DNA of 64,000 nucleotides from Tanypteryx hageni (taxonomy: Eukaryota; Arthropoda; Insecta; Odonata; Petaluridae): positions 67,721,211 through 67,785,210 of the forward strand of contig CM054116.1 in NCBI GenBank assembly GCA_028673005.1. The letters run 5' to 3'. This document shows, piece after piece, positions 11,132-23,400 of the stretch. Position numbers and translations under genes: made by a program. The stretch's first letter is position 1; each line of letters begins with the position of its first letter. The notes beneath the pieces were generated by a model. The model worked only from the letters and a program-made list of their open reading frames with translations, was not told the origin of the DNA and did no database searches.

Positions 11132-12668
11132 ATTCACCCATTCACAAGTATGTATTTGTGAAATTGAGAACATAGCTTGACTGGCGACGCGTTAGTCCGC
11201 CCCTTTTGGATTGTTATCTCAAATAATCCCGATACTGGATGCACCTCGCTAAATCTTAACGGTGCTTCTCGATTCAGCCACTCGAGCGCTGCCTTGGATG
11301 AATGGAGAACGACGATCCTTCTCCGATGTTTGTCGCGATACGAGCAACACTAAGAGCTGTTATCATTTTAACTGTATCTACATATCGGAATGTGACCTGC
11401 GTTGCCGATCCCATTTCACGGAGTCGGAATACTGAAATGGGACCACGCTCAGAACCTTGGCGTACACCCTAACTCTGCGAGGAAATTTACCATCAAGAAT
11501 TCACCCACCCACCTCTTACCCTATAGTACCCCATGTCACCTCACGGAATTTAATTTCCAATTCCTTGAAAAATGTCCCTTAAAAGACGGCCATAATACAC
11601 TTTCGTTGGAGGCCTAGAGTTACCCTAAAAATGTTGTACCTCAACCAATAACAACAGAAATCAAGAGGGATGCAGACACCAGGCTGTTAACGCAAAATTG
11701 AAAAAAACAATGAAAACCTTTTTGAAAATGCCGACAATAAATGGATTTATTCGAAGTAATAACTTTCCACGCCTTGGAAGATGAAGATTAATTTTTTCCT
11801 CCCTTTCTCGACTTTATCACATTTAAAGTGCCATCGTGACGCAAATTCTTATTCCACCATCAGATGGTGTATTTTTCCTCTGCGAGTGCATGAATGAAAA
11901 TTAATGGGGAAGGATTTTTTTTAAATGCTCCCTTTAGAATCTCCCCTATCCTTATTAAAAAATTAGGTGGTACAACCCTTTTACTCGCCACCTCCGTGTG
12001 TCCAGCTCCCCGTACAAATGATCACTTGGTAAACTACTTCCATTCGTACCCAGCTTTCGCCATCCTCCTGTCTTCCACGAAACCGACGAAAAACAATAAA
12101 CTCGCGTCGCTCTGCCGCATAAACTCGGAAAAGGGCTTCCCGAAATTTCGAGAATGCGGTGACAAAATGGCCTTTCGTCTGCCACACTGTAATACCTCTC
12201 TCTCCTCCGATGTTCCTCTCTCTCTCTCATTTTGGGCATGATCATAATTTCAAGTCTGCCGCTCCGATTATGTTTAAAGAACCGTAAAGAAATCAAAACA
12301 AAACATGAACCGAATGATTAAAGTAAGGTCTTTGTCGAAACGATGACTAGCTATCCGAGCCCCTTTTTTGATCCCCCGAAAATTCATCGTGCCTCGTTTG
12401 TTTTTTCCCGAAAAACCTCCCTCTCCCGCGTCCTCTATCATCATCAGTCATGCCCGAAGGAGCATCTCGTACGCCGTATAACGACACGAAACCATACACC
12501 TATCCCTATCATCCCCAGTTTCGCCGTTCCGACCTCCCTTCCCCCCTTCTTCCCTACGCCCCCGCCGACACCGCCTGGGTTACGACTTCGACGCCGCCAA
12601 TGGTTTTAACGACGCCAACGGTGACTCCCTCGGCTTCACAGACCGCGGGACCAAGTAGTTTAATGTTC
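11132..12668. other. Unassigned stretch with overlapping open frames
   Basis: Frames of 60-115 codons overlap on both strands at 11402-11617, 11894-12296 and 12343-12609. The compositions are Ser/Pro/Arg-rich and I recognise no domain. The GC content rises toward 12450-12790, which could mean an exon or promoter, or just local composition. Confidence 0.4.
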
Positions 12669-12840
12669 GGCCAATGCAGCGGCGGTCGTTATATAGGGAA
12701 CCGCTCAACCAGTCTTTCACGTATATAACCGCGCGGCGTCGCCGCCTCCAAAAGAAGACAACGCCTCTGGAGATGACGGAGTTGCCGGAGAGGGTACATA
12801 AGGGGCTTCTTGTCCTCTTACCTTATCCGGTTTCTGCTGA
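12669..12840 (+). promoter_or_regulatory. Speculative core promoter in GC-rich island
   Basis: A CCAAT word at 12671-12675, TATATA at 12690-12695 and TATATAA at 12722-12728 sit in the most GC-rich part of this A+T-rich neighbourhood. ATG at 12773 opens a 22-codon frame ending before 12850. A frame of 92 codons (12450-12728) ends on this site. All of these words occur by chance in such DNA, and no first exon is recognisable, so confidence is low. Confidence 0.15.
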
Positions 12841-13459
12841 CGTAGGTTGATTGCCCTTTTTTCCCCTCCCGCTGCCTTTTGCCTGCTTATGATTTTTACC
12901 TTCTTCTTCGTCTTCTAGCAGACATATCTCCTCTTGCAATTTGAGGTAAGACTCGTAGGGGAAGGCGGAGAGTATACGAATGCCGTTTTACCGACACCGA
13001 GTTCCTGTCATCCTTTCTTCGATTCCGTTTCAAGACAATCGAATCCTATTTGATATAGCCGCCGGGATGTTCTCCTTTCTCCCTAAACTTTCCTTTTTTG
13101 TGATAATAAGATCAGCTGAAGTCAGAGAAGCCAAAAGAAAGCGTGCAGTTTTCATTATTTTTGTATTTGTTTGGATTCAAGTTGATCTTTTTTGGATGTT
13201 TTTACAAACAAAGTTGGGATTCTCACCAAATGTTAAAGGTTCATATTCTTCTTAAACAATGCCTTCGGGCTAATTAAAAGAACTATATTAGCCAGAAGAT
13301 TTAAAACCTAAATGAAATCGGAATCGAATTTCTAAGTGTCCTGGGTCATGGAATTAGGAAAAATTTAATCCTATAAAATGTAGTTAAGAGTTTCCAAAAT
13401 CACCGATTTCAACTTAAGCAAAATATTATTCGTGATGGAAAATTACACTGAATATTTTT
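12841..13459. other. Non-coding stretch, nothing recognised
   Basis: A 91-codon open frame at 12980-13255 is hydrophobic and Phe-rich without recognisable homology. The rest is A+T-rich. Confidence 0.4.
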
Positions 13460-13615
13460 TTGCTTGTCTAAGTAAAAGGGCGGCTACCATGACTTTCTCA
13501 ATGCTATGGTCACGGTTTCGAATCCTGGTTTGGTCATAGATGTTTATGACTGCCTTTGTTACTGTTGAAAAAGATCTCTGTAAAAGACCATGGAACTAAT
13601 TAAAATAAATTAACA
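13460..13615 (+). mobile_element. Candidate tRNA-derived SINE
   Basis: GGTTTCGAATCCTGG near 13514-13528 resembles the pol III B box GGTTCGANNCC with one inserted T. It is followed by TTTGGTCATAGATGTTTATG, a continuation of the kind found in insect tRNA-derived SINEs, and by an A-rich tail. A convincing A box is not obvious upstream (about 13478-13500), so the copy is degraded. There is no second copy in this window for comparison. Confidence 0.4.
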
Positions 13616-15740
13616 ATGCTAAAATTTTATACTTCTCATTTTATTAGAAAATAGAATTTTTTATTAAAGACCATCAACGCGAAAGATGAATCAGCAGTTT
13701 CTTCACAAAAACAACGCAGTTAAAGACTTAAAAATTGAAAGATGTTTTTTTTTCATAATACAAGCTAACCTTCCCTCACAAGAAAAATCGAGATCTTTCG
13801 TTTAAATAATCTATTGACTAATTTTAAAACATCACAAAGATCACAAAATTCTCGCTATCCTAAACCGTTTCTGTTAGAGATATCCGAAAAAACAAATATC
13901 GATGTTCGAGCCTACTTAAAAAATATGAGTTTTTCGAGAGATTCAAATTTTTAAAAACGCCTAATATATTTAATATTATTAAGCGTTTTTTTTTAATTTA
14001 CCTTTAATCTCAACTTTTAACAATTTAAATTGTGTATTTCTCATACTTCACGGCAAAATTCAATGATATCCTGTGTCTTGAAAATGCAAAAATCTTCCTA
14101 AAACTTATTCTTAACGTAATCTACGCCAATATTTTCGCCAAAATTATCATTAGCCGGTTTTAAAAATCGCCCAATTATAGGATCGATTCACAGACCTTTT
14201 TTTAAATAAAAACTCTGTCCGTGACAATTTATACATAAGATCTCGAATCAAATCGACTGATCGATCCCTTCTCGTGATTCACCGGGAAGAAATTTTCTTT
14301 AGCCTTTAACTACGGAAGAGGATAGAAAGGCAAGAAAAAAATAGCTCACCGAGACCCCAATTCCGTCGCGTTTTACTGCTCATTCTCTCGCCTTAACTGA
14401 TTTTATAGCGCATAAAAGGGCTCGCTATAATCTTTTGGCCAAGCTTCACTATAAGGCACGCCGCTATAAGACCAGGGTAGAAATCATTGCATGCAAAAGC
14501 AGAGGAGTCCGGCGCATCTATCCGGTTATTCCTGGCATTTGGCCACTGTAGACGTTTAACTGCTCCTAGTCTCTGTCCTCCAAAGGAGCCGGAATGGCTA
14601 CGGAGAAAAACCACCACCTGGCTAGTCCTCGCACGGCCCTCTGTTCTGGTTAGTGCTGGGTAAAGCGTAACCGTAAGGCCTTAATGTGGTCCGCAGACGA
14701 AGAGAACTAAATCAAGTGTATAGAAAGATGGATGGCATTTAACGATCGCTGGTGTTTATTAACCAATCAGCAGAAGTAACTTGTGACTGAGAGAAAAAAT
14801 AGTTCATCGCTATGAACTCGACGCATTCGGTCGTATAATGTTGGAAATAATTTCTTTGAAAAATGTATAACTAACTATAAATTTCCATAGCGAGATGTTA
14901 GTAAGTGCTAAAGTTTTAAATGTCCAATCGAAAAATTGAAATAACAGAGAAAATTTATTATTGGGCTCAATGTCCATTTGATCAGAAAATAATAATTTAA
15001 TGTTTAATCTGAAATAACGCTCTAAAAGAAAAATCAAGTAGCTCAATGACTGAAAAATTTGGCAATGCTTATATATAAAAATTAAATGTTTTCGTTTGTA
15101 AATTGTATTTTCGTACCCGAGTTATCCCAAAATTGTCTCCTACATTTGAACGAAAATAAATTAAATAAAAGAACGACAAATTTTATTTATTAATATCATT
15201 ATACGCGGTTCTTTCATAAAATATTAAAAACTACAAATTAATAATTCCAAACGGCCTAATAAAAATTTCATTACTATACCGACGTCATTCCGAGGTATAA
15301 TGACTCGTTAAGCCCGTACATTTAATGGAGAACGAGTTAATCCTTTTTTAATGAGACGGAGAAACAAAAACCTTAATCACGTTCCCTACAGATCCCGTTA
15401 TTATCGCGGCTAATTCTTCTTTATTCCATCATTTTTGCCTCTTCCTCAAATTAAATTTTCAGTTTTATGTATTTCTTGGCGATTCTTACGCTTAATATTC
15501 GTATATAATCCCCATTAAAAAAAATGTTCCCTCCAATACAATTATATGGAATAAACGCATCAATAAAAGAAGACTTCCCGTCACGGCTATGCATCAATAT
15601 AAACGAGCGATCAAACGTGTCCGGGAAATTAACCTCAGACGACGAAAATTTAACTACTCTACCTTTGTCCCGCCAGGAAAGGTACCTTCGGTTAAAAAAA
15701 ATGATTTTCGAGAAAAGACGTGAGACGAAACAAAAAACCG
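13616..15740. other. Non-coding stretch, nothing recognised
   Basis: A+T-rich sequence with frames of 74-83 codons that I do not recognise. Nothing else stands out. Confidence 0.5.
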
Positions 15741-16440
15741 TCGCGCTCTTAAATGGTTTTTGGGGGATAATCTGACGAACGCGAACACGACGGTGCGGTG
15801 TCGGGAATTAGGAAGGAAATAAGATCAGCCCGCGGCAAAGGGAGGAAGAACACGTAAGAGGAAGGAGGTCGATCGTTTCGGAGACTAGAGGTTCGGATGA
15901 GAGGATGGGTGGGCTGGAAGCGACGTAGGAGCGGGAGGAAGGAGAGCGGTGGCTGCAGGGGAAATAAGTCGGCAGGAGTCATCGTAAAAGAGGCAAGACG
16001 GCAAAACGAAGCTAATGGCCCGGAAGGACTAATTCCCCGGGATGTATGGGAATGAATTGTGGGAAGGATGGTTCGTCCGGGGAAAAGGGGCGCGGTGCTG
16101 CTGCGTGTGGCGGTTGGGCGGAGGATAAAAAGGGGGAGATTAGGCGTCAGTCTTCTGCTTCCCATCGCCCCCGAGGGGGTTCCCGAGGTAACGTCGGAGT
16201 GAGGCAGGTAGGGAAGGGGGCGGGTAACCCTCAGGCTGCGGAATGAGGAGGACGAGGGCGGAGAAAAGGGCGATTAAGATGAAGGGGCGAAGATGTAGGG
16301 GCGCCGCGAGACGGAGGGAAGTGAAAGGCAAAGTGGGAGATGGGATGCTGAGAAAGGAAGGGAGAAAAGGCGTCATCCAACGCTTTTCGATTTCGCGAGG
16401 AGAGAAAACGAAGAAAGGGAAAGGGAGAGCCAAAATATAA
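15741..16440. other. GC- and purine-rich island
   Basis: A clear compositional change: G/A-rich and GC-richer than either flank. It holds overlapping open frames on both strands (15749-16165 minus, 16046-16246 plus, 16140-16433 minus, 16243-16440 plus). These look like products of biased composition (Arg/Lys/Gly-rich on one strand, Pro/Ser/Leu-rich on the other) rather than genes. A promoter or exon cannot be excluded. Confidence 0.4.
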
Positions 16441-19400
16441 GGGTTCGCCCGAGCTTTTGCATTTTCACTAAAAAAAAGAGAAAGGAGAAGGAGAAGCTGA
16501 GGCGCGGTGAAGTTCTGAACTCGGAAGTATCGCCTGATTGGTTCGTTTCCTCGTTAGGAATTCTCGCCTAATAGGAAATCGTTCGAAACGGGAGCTGAGA
16601 AACGAGCGATGCAGGAGAAGAATTCCGTTGGCTGAAAGAGCGATAAGAAAAGCAAACAAACCTTCAAATGTACCTTTAAATTACCGGGCAAAAAAAATTA
16701 GGCTCAGTCGATTGATAGGGTTGTCTTCAAGCATCAAGCTTGTTTTGTTTTCAAACTAAATGCTTAATTTGTTTGTTTTTCCTTCCAAAGATTAGAATTC
16801 CGTTGAGAGTTGACTGAAAGTAAACATATCAAAATAGACTGAAAAATAAACACATGACATTAAATCAATTCATACGAAATGTTCAATTAACCTACACATT
16901 TTAATGACAACATGCTCGCTGAAAACATGCAACCCTGTCACGTAATTTGGCAATTTATTTTTTTAACTGGTAAAATTAACTTAAATTATGTTTTAAATCA
17001 AGTATATCAGTGAAATGTAAATTGTAACCTTCTAGCACTTAGCGAATACAACTTTAAAATACACGTTGACATTACTATAGTAAATTATACAAAAAATCTA
17101 ATGACATAAAAACATGAAAACATTTTTAAAGACCTAAAAGACGAAAACATTGTTGAATTTCATTGCCAAATTCCGAAAAATAGCATGAAAGCACGCAATT
17201 CTACTTTGGCTACATGCACAAAAACTGCTCTATAGTAATCTACACCTGATTTTCTACATATGATTAATTTTCTTTCTGTGCTTGCAAAACCTATGTAATT
17301 CATGCATGTATGAACTATTAAAGTCCCTATCCGACATAGCTAAAAGAAGATAGGATTGAATTTTACTACTCGTTGGAATCAAAACGACGCAGAAAGCTTA
17401 ACATCCGCATTCCAAAAAGACTAAATGTTTCAAACTTAATATTTTTAGCCTAGAAAGAGCGTAATGCACATGCTCAAAAGTAGCCTGCTTATTTTTTGCC
17501 ATGGCTCTATCACAGAACGCTACAGGATTGCACAACGTAACAAACCTTTTGTTTTTATTTCCACGTAAGTTTACAAATTTTGACTCGCAAATTAATCCAT
17601 CCATTAATGCATAGTTTTCTAATAGGGACGGGAGGTTGAGTTTATTCTAGAACTTTTCATCGGGCTGAATAAGCTAATCCTTTGCTCATTACCATCTGCC
17701 GTCGAAACGCATCCAGAATTCCTAAATTTTAGCCAAAAAACGCTCTCCAGCTTGCGGCAGAAATTAATCTCCGAGAGCAGATCTAAAAAAACACAGGACT
17801 ACTCCAGCGCCTCCCACCGCCTGCTAATATAAAATAGGCTAATTTCAGGAGCGAACAATTTGTCGTTCCATATTAGGCGCAAATTTTAAAGAGGACCTGT
17901 ATAGGTATTTTTTCCGTGCGATGATGAATGAGGAAGCTTCCGTCAACTCCCATCGCGGCGCCACCGGAAAGCTTCTCGAAAGCCAGATCCTCAATCTCCT
18001 TTTTCAGCTCCCTAAACTTATTTCTCCCGTCACCACCATCCCCCCTTCCCTTTCCCTCCCGCATTCTACCCAACCATTCAACCATTTTTGCCCCTCCTTA
18101 CTGAAGGGGGGCCGCGTCTTCGGAGGGGCCTATCAAAGCACCTTGCTGAGTCTAACCCTTATGCATCTTCGCACCTTTGCCTTCGGGCATTCCTCCCTTT
18201 CTTTCTCCCCATCCTTGTCCTTAACGACATACCACCGAGTTCGTTTATCCAACCAACGCAGACACTTCCTCGCACCTTTATGTGTGAAATTTACGATGAT
18301 CTGGGACATCTCGCGGACAAAAGAAGATCAAGATGTCTAAAAAATCTTCAAAATCCAACCGGGACTGTATCCTTTCTCTTTTCGTCTTTCTTTTGTAATC
18401 TTTTTCAATAACTTTCATATATCCTTTTCCATCGTCTCTTTTCGTCTTTATCTCTTTGTCATTCGCTCATATCTGTTTTGCTTTTATCCGCATCTTCTCT
18501 CCTTCATCTATTCATCTACGCTTCTATCACCTCGAAGAAATCTCCCTCGTAAGGTTGGGAAAACCAGACGCGAATTTCGGCTAGAAATCACACATAATAA
18601 ATTTTAAATAATGATTTTTAGAATCTATTCTACCTTTAAATCATCTCTTGACGACGGTTGATTTGTAGAAGAGATGCACACCTTCTTTTCAAATCCTTTA
18701 TTCGTACTTATTGAAAAGACAGCGTAAGAGTCTATAGCCGTAAGGTGGGTTCGATAAGGTACTTTTGATTTCTATTACTTTTACCATTATCTTTGTTCCT
18801 GTATCTTTCTCTTTTCCTCTCTTTTTGTCTTTTTTCCCTCACCCACCATCTATGACAGTGTTCATTAAAATACGGGCGGTGAACCAATACTGAGTCGCAA
18901 GGCCCATAGGAAAAATGTGGAAGTTCAACCAGCTGAGATATATAAAAAATGAGAGAGAAAAATATCTTCCTATTATATACGATTTCTATGCATAGAATAT
19001 CTTTTATTATAAATTATAATTATTATAAAAATTCCAGCGAAAAATGAATTTTTTTCACACCGAATTCTCTTTCACTGGATCTCGATCAAAATAGCTTCTG
19101 AGAATCATTGTTATATAGCTTATACTTTCCTTTCTTCTTTTATCTCATCCTTCCTACTTCTATCCTGTATTCCTCCATTACCCATTCCACGTTTACTCTT
19201 CCTCTTTTATGTAGATCTTTTTTCCTCCTCCCCCTTTCGTTTCTGCCTCCGTTCCACGCTTTTATTATCTCGACACGAAAGAGAACGAGGCGGCCGCCCA
19301 CATTCCATTTAATTTTTTTCGTCAACTCCGGCATAGAAAACGCCTTCCAAACCGATCAAACGTTTTCCCCATCTATGGCGAGTCGGTCGAAGCAAGGAGT

Positions 19401-20356
19401 GAAAGAGGCGGTGCTTTTTAAATTCGAAAAACAGGGATTGTTATCGACAGTTAGGAAGAGGATATGCGGGGGGGAAAGTGTTTCAAAGTTTTCCTTCGCA
19501 GTGAGAAAACTGGTTTAAAAAGTTTTTTTTTTGCATTACTTTAGTAGTTTTAGGAGAGCTCTTTTGGTAGCGTGATCGAAGCTGTAATTCGTTCCAGGAG
19601 CGTGTGTGTCTGTATTAAAGGTATAAGTTCTCTAAAACTTGAAAACAGAATCTTTAGCTATATGGCACCTCTTTTTGAAGTGAAGTGTAAAGAGCTATCC
19701 TCAGAATAGCCTTTTCTTCACATTTATTTTCACCGATATAAACACGTCCATTTTCTCGAGCAACTTATAATTTTATTATTTCTGAAAAATACAGTTTCAA
19801 CGTGAAACAATTATCGATTCCGACTAGTTTGAACTTCGCGATATTATATATAAACCACCCTTCAATGTGTAACAAGATTACGATAAAATCTTTCGTGTGC
19901 AACAGCGCCGAGTTTATTAACTTCTATGTCAAGATGAAATATTCCCTGGAAGGGCAAATATAAAAATTACTATTTTAACCCACAAAGACGCCCATTAAGG
20001 AAAAACCGTTGGATGATTATTGATCATCACATGATAGTTTCCACGCCTAATGAGAGAGACTATTTTCTCTTAACTGAAAGGGCTCTGTTCGTAGAACAAC
20101 CTACATACTGGACTTGAATCACTCCCAACGTATGCGACAGAGACATCTCTGGAGAAAAATAGAAAAATCGAGTATGACTGTTTTGCCAATTTTCAAATAC
20201 ATATTTAAAAAAATTCTGTTTTCACTATGTTATACCTTCAGAAAGATCTTTCCAACCCTATAAAAATGCGGATTACTTTCTCAAGTTTTAAAATTTGTTG
20301 GTCATTTAGGCAATTTCCAAGAAATTTTTCATGTGCAAAGATTATATGTTGCACTT
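16441..20356. other. Non-coding stretch, nothing recognised
   Basis: Mostly A+T-rich. A pyrimidine-rich GC-richer patch at 17920-18280 and another at 19110-19290 open frames of up to 139 codons without recognisable character. Confidence 0.5.
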
Positions 20357-20408
20357 AATCAGCAGTAGAACACAGAATTTTTTATCGTTTGAAATTCTGC
20401 TGCTGATT
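20357..20408. repeat. Short inverted repeat with competing stems
   Basis: AATCAGCAGTAGAA (20357-20370) pairs with TTCTGCTGCTGATT (20395-20408) at 13 of 14 positions. CAGAATTT (20373-20380) can also pair with AAATTCTG (20392-20399), which overlaps the first right arm. It is possibly the relic of a small inverted-repeat element. Confidence 0.5.
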
Positions 20409-23400
20409 ATATAATGCTAATGGTAGTCAGTCATCCATGAAAAACGTTATGGTCTTGTGGAGTTATTACTACGTCAGCTATCACTACTACGTATTAACAT
20501 TCCTATTTCTCCATTTTCATTTTCAAAAGCACCATCGATATTCTTACATTTTGACATTAATATGCCTTTTTTTAATTTTTCAAAAAGTTACTGGAGTTTC
20601 TCTTCATTGCTTACCAATAGCAAAAAGCACTGCAATATTTAAGTTATTCATAAATGAATATTGCAATAATAAATTATGAAGCTCTTTTTATTTCATATAC
20701 TGCTCAGGGCAGCTCCTGAAGCCATAAAATGATCGAGTCGACCATATGAGCATTTTATCAACAAAGTATACGTTTTTGGCTATAATTCACCGAAAAAGCT
20801 CATTCTGTTGCAGAAATGGACATCTGGTTTACCGGTGATCGAATTATGGATATTGAAAAACTTGAATTTTACAACCTGTATTTATTCACGTGAAATAAAA
20901 TAAATATATCATAATCTATATTCGGTTTCTGTTACTAATGAGGATTTTTGGCGAAAGATAAAATTTGGAGTTTCAAAGGTTATCAAGGCATGATCTAATC
21001 TATCAAATAACTAATTTTTTCTACAATGATCACTCGGACTGAATGCCTTAAACTTCTTCCACGAGTGCAGAACGTGCCAATTGGCTCCAAAATCCCTTAA
21101 AAAGTTTCATTGAAATCTTTCGATTCTTAAATTTATATTAAAATCCGTCAAGTGCATAAATTGAATCTAATTGAAATTCGAAGAAAACAAATTCAATGTT
21201 TGTTATTCTGAAAGTTTCCGTGCGAAATATAATGCCTTTTATACTGTTTTCTTTCTTTATCCATATTCAAATATGTGAGCGTTATAAGTTACTTCGTGAA
21301 ATCGAAAGCCAAAAAGTGCTTGCTGGTATAAACATTCCTCCACGAATTGTTAAAAAAAGCGTAACATAATTGTAATCACCAAGTAGTGGAAATTCAAATT
21401 ACCACTCCAAATTTCGACCGCGATTCTTGACATTATGTTTGCGATTCAACTTTAATGACTATTGATTTTTTCAAATGCGACTTTACGATACGATTTCGAA
21501 CTCAAGTCTTCCGAGTCGATGGCTCCGGAGAAAATTCTGGAAAAAATGAAACGTTCACTCCTGAGGCGGAATTTTTGGCACGAAGTTGATATTGAATTTT
21601 TGACAAATGAACAAGGTTGATATTTGATACTCAAAATTCCCATCACTCTCTCCTCCACGAACACGCGACGGAAAGGGAGTTATTTTGATCCGTATCCGTC
21701 GTGGTGCGAACGCCGTATGGCACGGACTCCGCATTGTTTAGAGATCTCGTGAGTTCTGAAGCGACGGGTCGCTTTCGTTTTCATATCGAAAAGTTTTGAT
21801 TTTTGAGGAGAACATCCGTCACGAAATCTGAGACTTGCCTATCCTGAGTTTTCTGAAGCGCGAACGGAGAGAATGCCTCCACATCAGTCGAAATTTGCTA
21901 TAAAATACTCTCAACATGCGGTCAGATATCAAGTGTCGCTAGGGTTGCATAATGTTAAGGATAAGAAATTAACTCATCTTCTTCATCAAAAGTAATTTGT
22001 CAAAAATTGTCTGAAGGGTATGGAATTTGTTTTTAAATTCTTCTTATACCAAAAAAAGTTAAAATGAATTACTGATCTTGACTTTGTCCATTTATACGAA
22101 AATGGAACCAGAGCGTAATAGACAAATCCTGTCTCTAACCTCCTCATAAAATAAAGCTTGCGGGGTTATTTTTCCACGAACATTGGCATTAGAATGAAAA
22201 ATGACCTGCTCTTTATTCAAGTCCCGTCAATCTATATAAGTTGACCCGTCGACTGAGCCTTGCTTTAGCTCTCGCCAACCAAATTTCGGCAAAATATATA
22301 CTGGCATTACTTTATTCATTTGAAAAAAAATTGTAAGATAGTAAAGAATTTGCTTAAGCAAAACAGATAATACATACATAGTAGATTACGAACTAAATGA
22401 AAAGAGCCTAAATAAACGGAAGATTTTTAAACAGATTTAATGCACGAAGGAACCTTAGATGTCAGTGCACCATAGTTGTGCAACAATATTTCAGGATAGA
22501 AATACGTACTCTTCAATAGTATTTCGTCCCCTTCGAAGCATTCTAAAAATCACCTTTTCGAAAACAATGGAAACAGACCCTATTCCTCCTCACTAATCAC
22601 GCCTCCCTCATTCTACATTTGGTAAATAAAAAATACAACTTCCGATACTTCCGAACGGGAAAAAAATAATAACCGAGAGAGCGTTCTCTGGATGGCACGG
22701 CTTTCTCGAAAAGTCAATGACTTGTATATAGAAGACATTTTTTCGTATATTTTTATACTCTGCCTCTATAGAAGAAAACAGGCCCGCCATACCCTGCCTG
22801 AATAGCAGATGTCCGATTACGGTAAGTAAAGACCATATATGATAGGACTCAAAGCTCTCAAGAAATACAACCCGGTCGAAGGTATCTAACCGTTATCTGT
22901 CCGTTCTATAAGAAATACGCTTCTTTCCGTGGATGGATTTTTTTTACTTCGTAGCGACGTAACAATGCGATCCGCGTCAAATATTTTACCAAAGACGGAA
23001 AAATAGGAATACGGACGGAAAAAATATGGCGCGAGAAGTTTTTTAAAAATCATTTTATATGAAGGATTTCCCAAGTAAATTGGAAATATTTTAGGCCGAT
23101 TTTCCTCTCGCGGAAGAAAACTTAATATCAATGACGAAAAAAGAGAAAGCTTGGGACGAACTGATTTTGCGCATAAAGGTAGGATTGGAAGGTTTTGTAA
23201 TATTTTTTTCTTTTCTTTCCCGTGATACAGGCAAGAGATAAGAGGAAAAAAGTTGGGATACTAAAAAAGCACTTTCATATACCCGCAACAGAAATATTTG
23301 TCGGTTACTTACTTTAATAGAAGGAGTTTCTCCGATTGATACCGTGTTATTAATGGTCTGAAATGTACAAGACAATATCCGTATTTATATATATGTCACG

